64,000 nucleotides of DNA from Arthrobacter sp. NtRootA1 (lineage in GTDB: Bacteria > Actinomycetota > Actinomycetes > Actinomycetales > Micrococcaceae), in the NCBI RefSeq assembly GCF_019976975.1, contig NZ_AP024630.1, positions 2,728,001 through 2,792,000 on the forward strand, in the 5' to 3' direction. Positions 17,247 through 25,911 of the stretch are shown in pieces. A model generated the notes under the pieces. The model searched no databases. It worked only from the letters and a program-made list of their open reading frames with translations, and was not told the origin of the DNA. A program made the position numbers and the translations under genes. Each line of letters begins with the position of its first letter. Within the stretch, counting starts at the first letter, position 1.

Positions 17247-17359
17247 GCGAGTTCCTTCCCTGTCGACGGCGCGCCGTTCGGACCCGGGCAATATATGAAG
17301 CCACCGACTGCAACCGCCACAAACACAACCATGATCCAAACCAGCAAAAGAGTTACCAC
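17243..17359 (-). CDS. 38-aa single-helix membrane peptide
   Basis: GTG 17359 opens VVTLLLVWIMVVFVAVAVGG, one transmembrane helix, followed by a short tail. The TGA overlaps the next ATG (ATGA). It sits between two other membrane-protein genes in the same direction. No family is recognised, and the ribosome-binding site is poor. Confidence 0.35.
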   Translation of the reverse strand: MVTLLLVWIMVVFVAVAVGGFIYCPGPNGAPSTGKELA

Positions 17360-17398
17360 CTGGCTACTTTTCGCTGCGCCCGACCGGAGTTCTGGCCC

Positions 17399-17632
17399 TT
17401 ATACGCGACGGCTGCGCGCGGCCCGTCGACGAAACCAAAGGAAGATGTAAGCGACAAGATTTGCAGCGGCGAATCCGAGACCGGTAACCACAATAACGAT
17501 CTTCAATGCAACCCAGAAGGGTTCATGGACTTCGTTGTAAAGCGCGGAGATACCGATAAGAGCAAACAAAATTGCCAAGGGAGTAAGAAACTTGCCAAAA
17601 TCTAACCGGCCGCGCCTCGACTCAGTGCCCAT
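17399..17632 (-). CDS. small two-helix membrane protein
   Basis: 77 aa from ATG 17632, preceded by GGAGAGG. Two hydrophobic helices (LTPLAILFALIGISALY; KIVIVVTGLGFAAANLVAYI) and a strongly basic C-terminus (RRRAARSRR). It is the first of three membrane-protein genes read leftward, and its function is unknown. Confidence 0.55.
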   Translation of the reverse strand: MGTESRRGRLDFGKFLTPLAILFALIGISALYNEVHEPFWVALKIVIVVTGLGFAAANLVAYIFLWFRRRAARSRRV

Positions 17633-18191
17633 GCGAACCTCTCCTTCAGAGACCCTGGCAAGAAAAAACGTGTTTGTGCCGCCGAGTAAAGCAAAGATAA
17701 TGCCAATGATGGTCTTGATGTAATAGGCTCCCACGGCCGCGAGCACAATGGAGCGCTCAACCGAACAACACGCATGCCGCCCCCAAATTTTCGGTGCCCC
17801 CATTTATGGCACAATGGCCGCTCGTCCTCGAGCTAAGGCAGATCGTGCAATACCGGTCCGTATTTATCAAGGGGTCCCGGCTCGGCGGGAACTTGTCCCT
17901 TCGCTGCCTTGGGCGAACGTGAGGTGGAACCAACTGAAAACTTGACGAGGCATGACAATTTCAGAAAGGACATTTCTGAAACAGTCAGAACGGGGTTCAA
18001 CGGGTTGCCGCCGGCACCTGTTGCAGTCGCTCCGGCCGTCACTAAATTGAGCACAATGCCCGCAATGGCTCCAACCTAAGATGCTGCCGTTCAAAAAACG
18101 ACCCCGGGCGTGCTAACTGTCTGCGACGGCAAGCGATCTGAAGACCATTGCATGACCCAAATGCACCATAACCGGAAGCCGCAGCTAGTCT
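17633..18191. other. gap without supported gene
   Basis: Frames on both strands are short and lack ribosome-binding sites or family matches. The right end must hold the promoter of the sigma-factor gene. Confidence 0.4.
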
Positions 18192-18860
18192 GTGAGCGAG
18201 GTCTTAGGGAGGAAGAAGGCGCCGCTCCGTGAACTCTTTTCCGGCCAGCAGTCAATACATAGTGTGAGCACAGACAGCGACATCATCAGGCGGTCCCGGG
18301 ACAGCCCCGCGCTTTTCGGGGAGTTATACGACAGACACGCCTCAGCGATCTACAGATACGCGGCCAGAAGGGCCGGCGACTTCGCAGCCGACGACGTCAC
18401 CTCGGAAACCTTCCTGGTGGCTTGGGAACAGCTGGAAAGCTACGACGTCAGCCGGGACGACGCCCGGCCCTGGTTGTTCGGCATAGCCACCAACCTGCTC
18501 CGCCAGCACCACCGGGCGGAAGCCAAAGTGCTCAAGGCAGCCGCGAAGTCGGCCGCACGTGAGGCCATTGCCGACGATTCCGACCGGATTGCCGCCGAGG
18601 TCGACGCGAAGGTGGCCACGGGGCTAATCGCCCAGGCCCTCAAAAGCATGGCGGACATCGACCGGGAAACGCTGCTGCTCTACGCCTGGGCGGACCTGAC
18701 CTATGAAGGCATCGCTCTGGCCATGAGCGTACCGGTGGGAACCGTTCGCTCCCGCTTGAACCGTGCACGGCAAACACTGCGAACCCAATTCAATCTCGAA
18801 AACCTTAGCGAAACGGAGAACTACCATGCACGACCTGCAGCTGCTCCGCGAAATGCGTAG
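18192..18860 (+). CDS. ECF RNA polymerase sigma factor
   Basis: 222 aa from GTG 18192; GTG 18264 (VSTDSDIIRRSRDSPALFGE) is an equally good start and matches the usual N-terminus. Region 2: FGELYDRHASAIYRYAARRA and DDVTSETFLVAWEQLESYD. Region 4: IDRETLLLYAWADLTYEGIA and VPVGTVRSRLNRARQTLR. It overlaps the next gene by 35 bases, and that gene belongs to a family regularly paired with such sigma factors, so the two likely form a sigma/regulator unit. Confidence 0.85.
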   Translation: MSEVLGRKKAPLRELFSGQQSIHSVSTDSDIIRRSRDSPALFGELYDRHASAIYRYAARRAGDFAADDVTSETFLVAWEQLESYDVSRDDARPWLFGIATNLLRQHHRAEAKVLKAAAKSAAREAIADDSDRIAAEVDAKVATGLIAQALKSMADIDRETLLLYAWADLTYEGIALAMSVPVGTVRSRLNRARQTLRTQFNLENLSETENYHARPAAAPRNA

Positions 18861-19881
18861 CGACGTCGGCTCCGCACCTCCGGCAACCCTAGCCCGCGGC
18901 CGCGAAAAACTCATGACCAGAATCGCCCAGACTTCCACCACCGAGGAAATCCGGCCAACAGCCACCGTCACGCCCATCCGTTTCCGTCGGCGCGTCCTGT
19001 TCGCCTCTGCAGCTGCTGCTCTGCTGGTGGGCGGCATCGTTGTTGCCGACGTCTTCCGCCCCGGCGCCCCGGGAGCGACCGCAGAAGCGGCCGAGGTCCT
19101 GAACGATGCTGCTGCGGCAACCATCCGAACCTCCGACCCGCTAGTTGGACCCGGCCAGTACCTAAAGGTCGAGACGAAGGAGCTCACCGGCGGAGGCGCG
19201 CAGGCTCCAGACGGCAGCGAGGTGAACTGGCAGGAAATGACCGGCGGTCAGGTCTACGTGCCAGCCGATAGGGCAGGCGAATGGGTCTGGAACAGGGCAC
19301 CCCGCAGAATTCTGGACTCATCGAGCGACGAAGCCAAGGCACTGGCGGCCGAAATAGCCGCGCGCGACAGCTACCGACCTGAAGGGCAGCCTTCAAGTGT
19401 TGGCATCGTCCGCGCCCCAGGCGGCGCCTTCTATGGCAACGCGCCGGCAGCCGTCATCGGCACACCATTGAAGGACGCCAGCAACCTGCCCAAGGACCCC
19501 CGCGCTCTGCTTGACCTCATCTACGAACGGACCAAAGACGCCGGGAAGTCCCCCGACAATGAAGCCTTCGTGACCATTGCAGACGGCCTGCGAACCGGTG
19601 CCGTCCCGGCCGAGCTTCGCGCCGCCCTCTACAAGGCAGCTGCGCTCATTCCAGGCGTCACACTCAGTGACCGGCAAGCAACCATCGACGGCAGGACGGG
19701 CACCGCGATCGGCATCCCATCACCTGATGGCACTGCAAGGACCGACATTATCATCGACCCAGATTCCGGGCTGGTCATCGGAGAACAAAGCGTCCTCCTG
19801 AAGGACTACCCAGGCTCTCCCGCCGGAACCGTCACCAGCTGGACCTCGGTACGCACGTCAGTGGTGGACTCCGCACCATAA
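18826..19881 (+). CDS. CU044_5270-family membrane protein
   Basis: 351 aa, ATG 18826 after CGGAG. The cytoplasmic N-terminus (~55 residues) is followed by one transmembrane helix (VLFASAAAALLVGGIVVADV) and a long exported domain ending SWTSVRTSVVDSAP. This arrangement and the overlap with an ECF sigma gene match the CU044_5270 family, thought to act as a membrane sensor or anti-sigma-like partner. A decayed copy of its 3' third lies at 24775-25077. A terminator follows. Confidence 0.8.
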   Translation: MHDLQLLREMRSDVGSAPPATLARGREKLMTRIAQTSTTEEIRPTATVTPIRFRRRVLFASAAAALLVGGIVVADVFRPGAPGATAEAAEVLNDAAAATIRTSDPLVGPGQYLKVETKELTGGGAQAPDGSEVNWQEMTGGQVYVPADRAGEWVWNRAPRRILDSSSDEAKALAAEIAARDSYRPEGQPSSVGIVRAPGGAFYGNAPAAVIGTPLKDASNLPKDPRALLDLIYERTKDAGKSPDNEAFVTIADGLRTGAVPAELRAALYKAAALIPGVTLSDRQATIDGRTGTAIGIPSPDGTARTDIIIDPDSGLVIGEQSVLLKDYPGSPAGTVTSWTSVRTSVVDSAP

Positions 19882-19926
19882 ACGTTGCACCGCTAGGGCC
19901 CACCCACGGAAGTTATGCAACACATT

Positions 19927-19973
19927 CAGGTCGGGTAGTCATTATTTCGTGGTGACCACCCGACCTGCTTTTT
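19927..19973 (+). terminator. intrinsic terminator after sigma operon
   Basis: CAGGTCGGGT (19927-19936) pairs with ACCCGACCTG (19958-19967), followed by CTTTTTG. It lies 46 bases after the CU044_5270-family stop. Confidence 0.75.
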
Positions 19974-20153
19974 GTAGACACAGGCCAGACCGCACACGTC
20001 TCATGCCAAGCTATCTCGCGTAGCCGATCTTCATTCCAGTCATAAGGAACATAGTTGCAGTAATCCCCCCGTCACCGTGCATTTCATCGTGCGGGTCTTA
20101 CGTACATGCCGTTAGCTAGTTTCGACGCGGGTCCGAACGAGGTTTTCGGTGAC

Positions 20154-20177
20154 GCGCGGTGAGGGACCGGCTAACGG
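20154..20177 (-). repeat. GGATC-type palindromic repeat, copy 1
   Basis: GCGCGGTGAGGGACC then GGCTAACGG; a weak copy of the dispersed repeat, lying 113 bases downstream of the membrane-protein gene at 20290. Confidence 0.5.
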
Positions 20178-20289
20178 ACAAGCTCTGGGTAGCGGGAGAG
20201 TTCTCGAAGATTCTTGTTCTCGGCCTTTGTCCCAAGTCGTCACCATAAATTGTTCACTCTGCAAAGCTACGACGACCTTCAATAACTGA

Positions 20290-20793
20290 TCATTGGCCTG
20301 AGGATCCCGACATTCTTTTCCGTGTCCGCGGCGGCGGCCAACGAAAATCAATCTGCACCGGCCTCGTGTCCGTCTTCGGATCGGGAACGCCCCTTTTCCG
20401 TCGCCGGGCCCGCGCGTTCCAGTCCTGACGCGCCCAATAGACAAGAAGCCAGGCGAAGAGACCAAAGCCGACCGGCATAAACAGGCGGGCCCATTGACTG
20501 TCTGATGCCGAGAACACGACTGACAAGACCAGTGCGACGAGAGCAATAACTATGATCACCGCGGCAAAGGTGGTCATGAACCAGAGGGGAGCCACTACCG
20601 GGACGTACTTTCCACTGAGGGTGATTTCATCCCGTCGATAGCTACATAGACCACCGTCTGCCGTCCAGGCAAGGACTCGGTCCTCTCCCGTGGCAACGGC
20701 GCGGTCATGCCAGCGCTTCACGCCCTCCTCGATTTCCCGATGCAAAGTCACGTCTTCCGTCTGCGCTGCAGCAGCGCTAACCGATTCCGTCAA
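20290..20793 (-). CDS. two-helix membrane protein
   Basis: 167 aa from TTG 20793, six bases after GGAGG; a longer frame to 20895 lacks a ribosome-binding site. The cytoplasmic N-terminal half has LHREIEEGVKRWHDRAVATG. Two adjacent transmembrane helices follow (FMTTFAAVIIVIALVALVLS; LFMPVGFGLFAWLLVYWARQ), then an Arg-rich tail. It is the last gene of a three-gene membrane cluster. Function unknown. Confidence 0.6.
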   Translation of the reverse strand: MTESVSAAAAQTEDVTLHREIEEGVKRWHDRAVATGEDRVLAWTADGGLCSYRRDEITLSGKYVPVVAPLWFMTTFAAVIIVIALVALVLSVVFSASDSQWARLFMPVGFGLFAWLLVYWARQDWNARARRRKRGVPDPKTDTRPVQIDFRWPPPRTRKRMSGSSGQ

Positions 20794-20819
20794 GCATTCC
20801 TCCCCCCCCGCAGATTTAT

Positions 20820-21050
20820 CTACCGTGGCCACAGGAGAACGCCTAAGAAGACCAGCCCGGTGGTGGCTACGATACCGGCTGCCACCTTCGACCACGTGAG
20901 TTGATGCTCATAGGTCTTGAACTGATTACCCTCAGGCAGCCACGCCCAACCGTCGACACCGAAACGTGCCATGACGTTGCGAATCAGGTACAGCACAGAG
21001 CCGCTGAGTATCAGGAAGGCCCCGACGATAGCGAGGAAGGAATCGCCCAT
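20820..21050 (-). CDS. small two-helix membrane protein
   Basis: 76 aa, ATG 21050, directly abutting the upstream gene (stop at 21051). N-terminal helix FLAIVGAFLILSGSVLYLI and C-terminal helix AAGIVATTGLVFLGVLLW, with a charged loop between. Middle gene of the membrane trio; no family recognised. Confidence 0.6.
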   Translation of the reverse strand: MGDSFLAIVGAFLILSGSVLYLIRNVMARFGVDGWAWLPEGNQFKTYEHQLTWSKVAAGIVATTGLVFLGVLLWPR

Positions 21051-21329
21051 CTAAGTACCTGACCACGGTGGCCGGAGAATGAGCGTCAGCACCACAATCA
21101 GCAGGCCCCCAACGATCAGCACTGAGCAGAAGAGCACCCCGAGCACCTCGAAGCCCCGGACCCGTTCCTCATCTGATTCCGTGTGTTCATCAGGGTGCGA
21201 TTCGGACGTGGAGAAGGCGGAGTGCCGGCCGAGCATTTCCAAGGCGGCCCGATACTGCAGGTGGGCGATCCACTTCCTGATCGGCAGCCACACCAAGCCG
21301 ATCCCTATGAAGACGAGCCCAAGTGTCAT
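21051..21329 (-). CDS. small two-helix membrane protein
   Basis: 92 aa, ATG 21329. Helix one is LGLVFIGIGLVWLPI and helix two VLFCSVLIVGGLLIVVLTLI. The loop between them is acidic (DEHTESDEERV). It is the first gene of the trio, and its stop abuts the next start. No function can be proposed. Confidence 0.6.
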   Translation of the reverse strand: MTLGLVFIGIGLVWLPIRKWIAHLQYRAALEMLGRHSAFSTSESHPDEHTESDEERVRGFEVLGVLFCSVLIVGGLLIVVLTLILRPPWSGT

Positions 21330-21485
21330 GCTTCCCCCTCAAGTCCTCGTCGTTTCATCATCCTGGAAGCGATTACCCCTGTTAGTCCGATCTGGCGGTA
21401 TTAATCAATCGTGCATATCTAGAATCTTCGGCTAATACGACCCGCAAGCCGCTGTCGATGGCCAGTAGCTCTCGGGCCCCTTCAT

Positions 21486-21510
21486 CCGGTTAGGGATCCC
21501 GTGACGGGCG
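21486..21510 (-). repeat. GGATC-type palindromic repeat, copy 2
   Basis: CCGGTTAGGGATCCCGTGAC then GGGCG; 58 bases downstream of the DUF1304 gene stop. Confidence 0.65.
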
Positions 21511-21568
21511 CCGCTGTTGACGCGGAGCAACAAAAAATGCCGCTACGAGGATTCAGCTGGAACCCCTT

Positions 21569-21952
21569 CTAGTGAAGGAGAACGTAGAAAACTACCGCTA
21601 GTCCGGGAAAGAGTGCCTGGCCGATGGCACTGACCAGAAGGCGCTTCTCGGTGACCCACAGCCAAAAACCAAGGAAGATGTGGCAGGCGCAGCAGAAGAT
21701 TATTATCGCTGACCCACTGGCGGGAGTGCCCGAGAAGTTCACTAGCCACAGACCTACTGCTATTCCAAGCCCAAAAGTGATGTTGTAGGCACCAACGTTC
21801 ATCGCCCACATCCGCGCTGCACGCACGTCGTCAGGTCGGATGAGGAAGATCCGATGAAAGCGTTGATCGCCATGGAAGAAGATCTCCAGGATGCCAACGC
21901 TTATCAGCGCAAGGCCAGTGAACCCCGCGAGTATCTGGCTCAGCAAATTCAT
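21569..21952 (-). CDS. DUF1304 membrane protein
   Basis: 127 aa, ATG 21952. Four hydrophobic helices cover the protein; ISVGILEIFFHGDQ, NVGAYNITFGLGIAVGLWL and IFCCACHIFLGFWLW match the DUF1304 family of small inner-membrane proteins. The biochemical role of the family is unknown. It stands alone between two copies of the GGATC-type repeat. Confidence 0.8.
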   Translation of the reverse strand: MNLLSQILAGFTGLALISVGILEIFFHGDQRFHRIFLIRPDDVRAARMWAMNVGAYNITFGLGIAVGLWLVNFSGTPASGSAIIIFCCACHIFLGFWLWVTEKRLLVSAIGQALFPGLAVVFYVLLH

Positions 21953-22091
21953 CCCGTGCTCCTGGAGAAATCCTGCATCTCAGCTTGTGTAGGCAAGTTA
22001 CGCCCCAGGCACGGAGACCTTCAAGGGCGGACTGCAAACGCAGCCCTGACGATTCTGGGACCTGCCAGCTTCGCCGCGCAAAGTGCCACAA

Positions 22092-22119
22092 CGCCCGCTG
22101 AGGGATCCCCCAACGGGCG
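22092..22119 (-). repeat. GGATC-type palindromic repeat, copy 3
   Basis: CGCCCGCTGAGGGATCC then CCAACGGGCG; 60 bases downstream of the gene ending at 22180. Confidence 0.7.
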
Positions 22120-22179
22120 TCGTCGTATGCCCGGCTGCCCACCCTTCAGTCAGACTACGGAACGTCGGGCGAATAACCC

Positions 22180-22479
22180 TTACAGCCAGCGGACGCCGTG
22201 CCCGTCCATTCCGATCACGTCCAGGCCATCGGTGGTTTCTACGCCATGGGCAAACCGTACCAAGGCAACTCCGCCCTTCGTGCGCTCGAACTCAGCTTCT
22301 ATCCACAGTTCAAACGGGAACGTCGACGCAGCCGTGATGTTGGCACGGGTGAGGACGGGGGCCTTCTCAACTATCCGATGAGTCCGATCCTCCGCGTCGA
22401 CAATGTCGACCTCGATCCATCCCGGGAAGTGGTCGTCTGCCCATCGAACCGCAGTAGCCCGAACGATCACACGCGTCAT
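22180..22479 (-). CDS. hypothetical 99-aa protein
   Basis: 99 aa, ATG 22479. Beta-rich and acidic with no membrane segment; it reads MTRVIVRATAVRWADDHFPG, then WIEVDIVDAEDRTHRIVEKA. The pattern is conserved-looking, but I recognise no named family. It is flanked by GGATC-type repeats on both sides, a single-gene cassette-like unit. Confidence 0.6.
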   Translation of the reverse strand: MTRVIVRATAVRWADDHFPGWIEVDIVDAEDRTHRIVEKAPVLTRANITAASTFPFELWIEAEFERTKGGVALVRFAHGVETTDGLDVIGMDGHGVRWL

Positions 22480-22665
22480 ACCGCGATTGTTTCATTGGAT
22501 CCAGTGGAGGGTGAGCAAAACAGAGAAGAGATGACAAGCCGCCGTGTCAATTGATTGCGGGGAGGGGCTTCCGAGCCGGTCTCATCAGGTCTGGCTCGTA
22601 CGCCTGCTAGTGCCGCACAACGAATGACCTGACCCTGCCGTTAATCATCTGACCTTGCCCAGGAA

Positions 22666-22692
22666 GCCCGTTGAGGGATCCTCAACCGGGCG
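22666..22692 (-). repeat. GGATC-type palindromic repeat, copy 4
   Basis: GCCCGTTGAGGGATCC then TCAACCGGGCG, a near-perfect hairpin; 67 bases downstream of the GNAT pseudogene. Confidence 0.75.
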
Positions 22693-22715
22693 CTTGATGA
22701 CATCAGGATCCCGGC

Positions 22716-22744
22716 GTGTTCCAGGGCCGGTGTCTCTGGAACAC
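22716..22744 (-). terminator. hairpin after GNAT pseudogene
   Basis: GTGTTCCAG and CTGGAACAC form a perfect 9-bp stem with an 11-base loop. There is no T-run on either side, so termination is uncertain. Confidence 0.35.
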
Positions 22745-22758
22745 TGCTCCCGGATCCG

Positions 22759-23270
22759 TCATGAAATATTTGTTCCAAGCGTTAGTACGTAGCGGATAAA
22801 GGGCCGCCCGGAATCCTCAAATACTCCGTGATCTGTGGGCCGCCAACCTGTGCTCTCGTAAATCCTGCGGGCGGGAAGATTTTCTGCCAGGACCCTGAGA
22901 GTGGCTTCTGCGAACTGCTCAAGCGCAAGCGAGTAAGTGAGTCTCGTCAGCAACGATTTTCCCAAGCCTTGCGACTGGCTTTCTGGGTCCACTGCCAGCA
23001 GTGTGAGGTGCGCCGGGCCGCACCTGGTTGAGTGCTGTCCGTTGCCATCGCAAACCCATGGATCCTCGAAGCGCTTTCTGCGATGGAGAGGATGTTTCCT
23101 CCACCAGTGAGTTTCTCCAACGCTCTGCGCCTCACTTGGGGATCTCGGGGTGTGCTGTCGCGCGTGGCCAAGGCGTGCATCCAAAGTTCTGCACACCGGG
23201 AGAAATCTGACTCGACTCCCTCACGAAAGCTGATCGGCTGCGGTGGAGTCCGACTATTTGAACTTTGCAT
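22759..23270 (-). pseudogene. GNAT acetyltransferase, frameshifted
   Basis: The N-terminal half from ATG 23270 (ISFREGVESDFSRCAELWMH) and the C-terminal half (HLTLLAVDPESQSQGLGKSL, the acetyl-CoA loop, then ARRIYESTGWRPTDHG) together make a normal ~170-aa GNAT. The join is out of frame near 23008-23025; one extra base in the C/G run there restores it. It is probably inactive unless the frameshift is a sequencing error. Confidence 0.75.
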
Positions 23271-23386
23271 CGAGTCATTTGTAGCAGGAAACCGAAACTG
23301 ACGGGCGGCAGTTCATGGAGAGCTGCGGGACGATGGCGGACCCCAGCAATGGTCTCTCGTAAGCCGGTGGACGGCTGGCGGCCGCT

Positions 23387-23410
23387 GCCCGGTGAAGGAT
23401 CCCCTTACGT
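23387..23410 (-). repeat. GGATC-type palindromic repeat, copy 5
   Basis: GCCCGGTGAAGGATCCCC then TTACGT; the left arm is good and the right arm degenerate. Confidence 0.55.
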
Positions 23411-23419
23411 TCCGTCGCT

Positions 23420-23794
23420 CGGAAACCCCTCCACCGCCGACACTGAGACGCTTCACGCCGAGACGACTAAACGAGACCCCCGTGGTGCACGGAAATCCTG
23501 AGTATCTGGCTTGCCAGCCGCAGATGCAGCAATGCCTCAGGAAGCATTTGTTTTTCAAGACTCTGGATCGGCTCTCCGAGATGCGTTGGCGTTCGTTTGC
23601 CCCAACCTGAATTATCACTTGATAAACCGCTACTGTGACTAGGACGGATGACGCTTCTCGCCTTCCTGCTAGTACCCCGGACAATGATGTACATGAGCGG
23701 TGAGATTGACTCATCGACTGGCTGGTTCCCCGTCGATCAACCGCTGCGACGGGAAGAACCCCGGGAAGGGCGGACCGTAGGACAAGGAGGCCCC
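23420..23794. other. gap without supported gene
   Basis: No frame on either strand has a family match. The right end carries the GGAGG ribosome-binding site for the hydrolase at 23795. Confidence 0.4.
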
Positions 23795-24697
23795 GTGGCA
23801 GGCTTTTCTTCGGCTGATCGCGCACTCAGCGATGCCTTCCGCACGCTTGCGCAGGCCCCGTTCAGCCCTCAGACCACGGAGGCGATCATGCGGGTCGTCC
23901 GCGAGCCGCACCAACGGCGCGGCTATGCCGCTCCGGGTATCGAGCGCGACATCGCCTACGGGCCCGACCCCCGCCAACGGCTCGACGTCCACTATGATCC
24001 AGAAGCTGTGAACCAGCAGGTGCCGGTGCTGGTGTGGGTGCCTGGCGGCGGCTTCGTCTTCAGCACGAAGTGGCAGCCCGGCACCCCGCATTGGGACAAT
24101 ATCGGTGCTTGGGCACGCCGCAACCATGCGATCGCGGTCATCATCGACTACCGCCTCGCCCCGCAGTACACCTGGCCCGTAGCGGCCGGAGACCTCGCGT
24201 CGGCCATCGAATGGGTGCGGCAAAACATCATCGCGTACGGCGGCGATCCCAACCGCATCGTGCTCGCCGGAGCGTCCTCAGGCGCAGCACATGTAGCTTC
24301 TTTCGTGGCCGGCCACGGCGGTGACCCCGGCAGCCTGGCCGGGGTGGTCGTCGTGTCAGGCATCTATGCCCCGGCCTCGGTAACCGAGGCCCCGCTCAGC
24401 ATCCTTGTCGGCAAGTACTACGGCGTCGACCACGACGAACTCAGGGCCCGGTCCTCCGTGCCCGGGCTGGCCGCCTGGCCGGGGCCACTCTTGGTCACGG
24501 TGGCCGAATTCGACCCTGCAACCTTACAGCAGCAGGCCCTCCTCCTACTGGCCGAACGTTTCCAGGCACGCGGTGCGCTCCCGTACTTCGCGGTAGACCC
24601 CGGACACCTGCATGCGTCCGACGTGTTCTCGCTGGGCATCGACGACTCAGCGCTCGATCTCATGATGCGCCGACTACTGGCCGAGGTCACAAGCTGA
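23795..24697 (+). CDS. alpha/beta-hydrolase (esterase/lipase)
   Basis: 300 aa from GTG 23795, chosen because GGAGG lies five bases upstream. The oxyanion-hole region VWVPGGGFVFST is an HGGG-like variant. The nucleophile Ser lies in GASSGAAH, Asp in AEFDP and His in DPGHLHAS, the catalytic triad of hormone-sensitive-lipase or BD-FAE-type carboxylesterases. No signal peptide, so cytoplasmic. It is on the plus strand, opposite to most neighbours. Confidence 0.82.
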   Translation: MAGFSSADRALSDAFRTLAQAPFSPQTTEAIMRVVREPHQRRGYAAPGIERDIAYGPDPRQRLDVHYDPEAVNQQVPVLVWVPGGGFVFSTKWQPGTPHWDNIGAWARRNHAIAVIIDYRLAPQYTWPVAAGDLASAIEWVRQNIIAYGGDPNRIVLAGASSGAAHVASFVAGHGGDPGSLAGVVVVSGIYAPASVTEAPLSILVGKYYGVDHDELRARSSVPGLAAWPGPLLVTVAEFDPATLQQQALLLLAERFQARGALPYFAVDPGHLHASDVFSLGIDDSALDLMMRRLLAEVTS

Positions 24698-24774
24698 CTG
24701 CCCGGTATGCAGGCTGCGACCAGAGGATCCTTGACCGAACCCGAGCTGGTTCGTACTGTGCAGCGTCCCGCATC

Positions 24775-25077
24775 GCGGCCGCCCTGCGGACCGGAGTCGT
24801 CCCGGCCGACCTTCGCGCTGCACTGGACAACGCGGCCGCGCTCATTCCCGGAGTCACCGTCGTAGACAGGGAAGGGAACCTTGGCGGCAAGGTAGGCACA
24901 GCAATCGGAATCGAGCATCCGAACAGAAAAACCCGGACGGACGTCATCGTTGATCCAGCCACCGGGCTGCTGATTGGAGAACGGGTGGTCACACTGAAAG
25001 CCGGCGAGACCTTCCCGGCAGGAACAGCAACCTCCTGGACCTCAGTCCAGACCTCAGTGGTCAATTCAGCCCCATAA
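24775..25077 (+). pseudogene. remnant of CU044_5270-family gene
   Basis: About 100 codons align with the C-terminal third of the protein at 18826-19881: AALRTGVVPADLRAAL, AAALIPGVTVVDREG, DVIVDPATGLLIGE, and the end SWTSVQTSVVNSAP. No start codon or upstream domain is present. It is followed by a terminator. A fragment of a second sigma-linked gene, probably left after deletion. Confidence 0.75.
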
Positions 25078-25098
25078 CCTCCAAGCAACCGCACAACG

Positions 25099-25123
25099 GC
25101 CCCCGGCTTAGGCCGGGGGCTTT
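25099..25123 (+). terminator. intrinsic terminator
   Basis: GCCCCCGGC (25099-25107), loop TTAG, then GCCGGGGGC (25112-25120) and TTT. Serves the remnant gene before it. Confidence 0.75.
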
Positions 25124-25316
25124 GCTGTGTCCGCTCCCCAGCGAAGGGAGTGCCTCAGGAAGGTCTGCTCTTGAAAGCTCCTACTCATGGCCCCGCCGCC
25201 CTCAGCTCAGGAGTACACGCGGTACGCCGGGGCGTTCATCTGGAGGGTCTGATCCCGCGGGCCGATTCGTTCTGCTCGCATCCACTGACCGTACTCCTCG
25301 GCACCGAATTGCCACG

Positions 25317-25342
25317 TCCGGTAAGGGATCCTTTACCGGGCG
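25317..25342 (-). repeat. GGATC-type palindromic repeat, copy 6
   Basis: TCCGGTAAGGGATCC then TTTACCGGGCG. On the minus strand its GCCCGGTAA supplies the last codons and the stop of the barstar gene. Confidence 0.75.
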
Positions 25343-25857
25343 TCGAGGACTTCACGTTGATTCCAAGCAACAGAGAGGCCACCAACGGGAGGGATCTCCA
25401 GCTTTGGGTCCTCGGTTCTGACCAGACACATCATGCGGTGGCCGAATAGAGCGGCGTAAGTTGCTTGCCTCGCGAAGATGTCTAAGAGGTGATGGGCTGT
25501 CGGCGCGTCCCTGCCTTCGAAGGTTTCATACCCGTCGATCGCGAGAACTAGCCCGGTATCTGTTGGGGTCCAGCCATAGGTTTGAACGGCTACGTCGCTG
25601 AGGCAATCGTTGAGAGCAGCCAGGTTTGAGCCGTAGTAATCAGGGAAATCTAGAGCTTGGGCAATGTCTTGATGGAGATCAGCCTGGGATTGCCATGCAG
25701 CAGCGTCTACCTGAACGACTTTGTAGCGGTGGTCTCGTAACCACGACACTGTTTCGTCGAGGATCGATCGCTGATGAAACAGGTTGATGAAGCCGTTCTG
25801 GATCAACAAAAAGTCCAGCGGATGAGTAAGCTCGTCGGCCAAGTCCCAAATTGCCAT
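25333..25857 (-). CDS. barstar-family protein
   Basis: 174 aa, ATG 25857. The central part, FPDYYGSNLAALNDCLSDV, is the barstar (barnase inhibitor, PF01337) signature; LVLAIDGYETF follows. Barstars block the active site of secreted or contact-delivered RNases. The protein is longer than classical barstar (~90 aa), with an N-terminal extension. No barnase-like RNase is visible nearby, so it may be an orphan immunity gene. No ribosome-binding site precedes the ATG; a strong hairpin does. Confidence 0.8.
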   Translation of the reverse strand: MAIWDLADELTHPLDFLLIQNGFINLFHQRSILDETVSWLRDHRYKVVQVDAAAWQSQADLHQDIAQALDFPDYYGSNLAALNDCLSDVAVQTYGWTPTDTGLVLAIDGYETFEGRDAPTAHHLLDIFARQATYAALFGHRMMCLVRTEDPKLEIPPVGGLSVAWNQREVLDAR

Positions 25858-25864
25858 GAGGAAA

Positions 25865-25900
25865 CTGTATTGCCCCTTGCAGCTGCGAGGGGCAATACAG
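25865..25900 (-). other. hairpin before barstar start
   Basis: CTGTATTGCCCC and GGGGCAATACAG form a perfect 12-bp stem with a 12-base loop holding GCAGCTGC. It ends eight bases before the barstar ATG and may act as a terminator or translational block. Confidence 0.55.
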
Positions 25901-25911
25901 CATTCCGCGGT

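Noticed and set aside
18228..18266. Short GTG frame with good GGAGGAAG site before the sigma gene
   Set aside because: Only 12 codons, no conservation evidence; noted as a possible leader but not supported.
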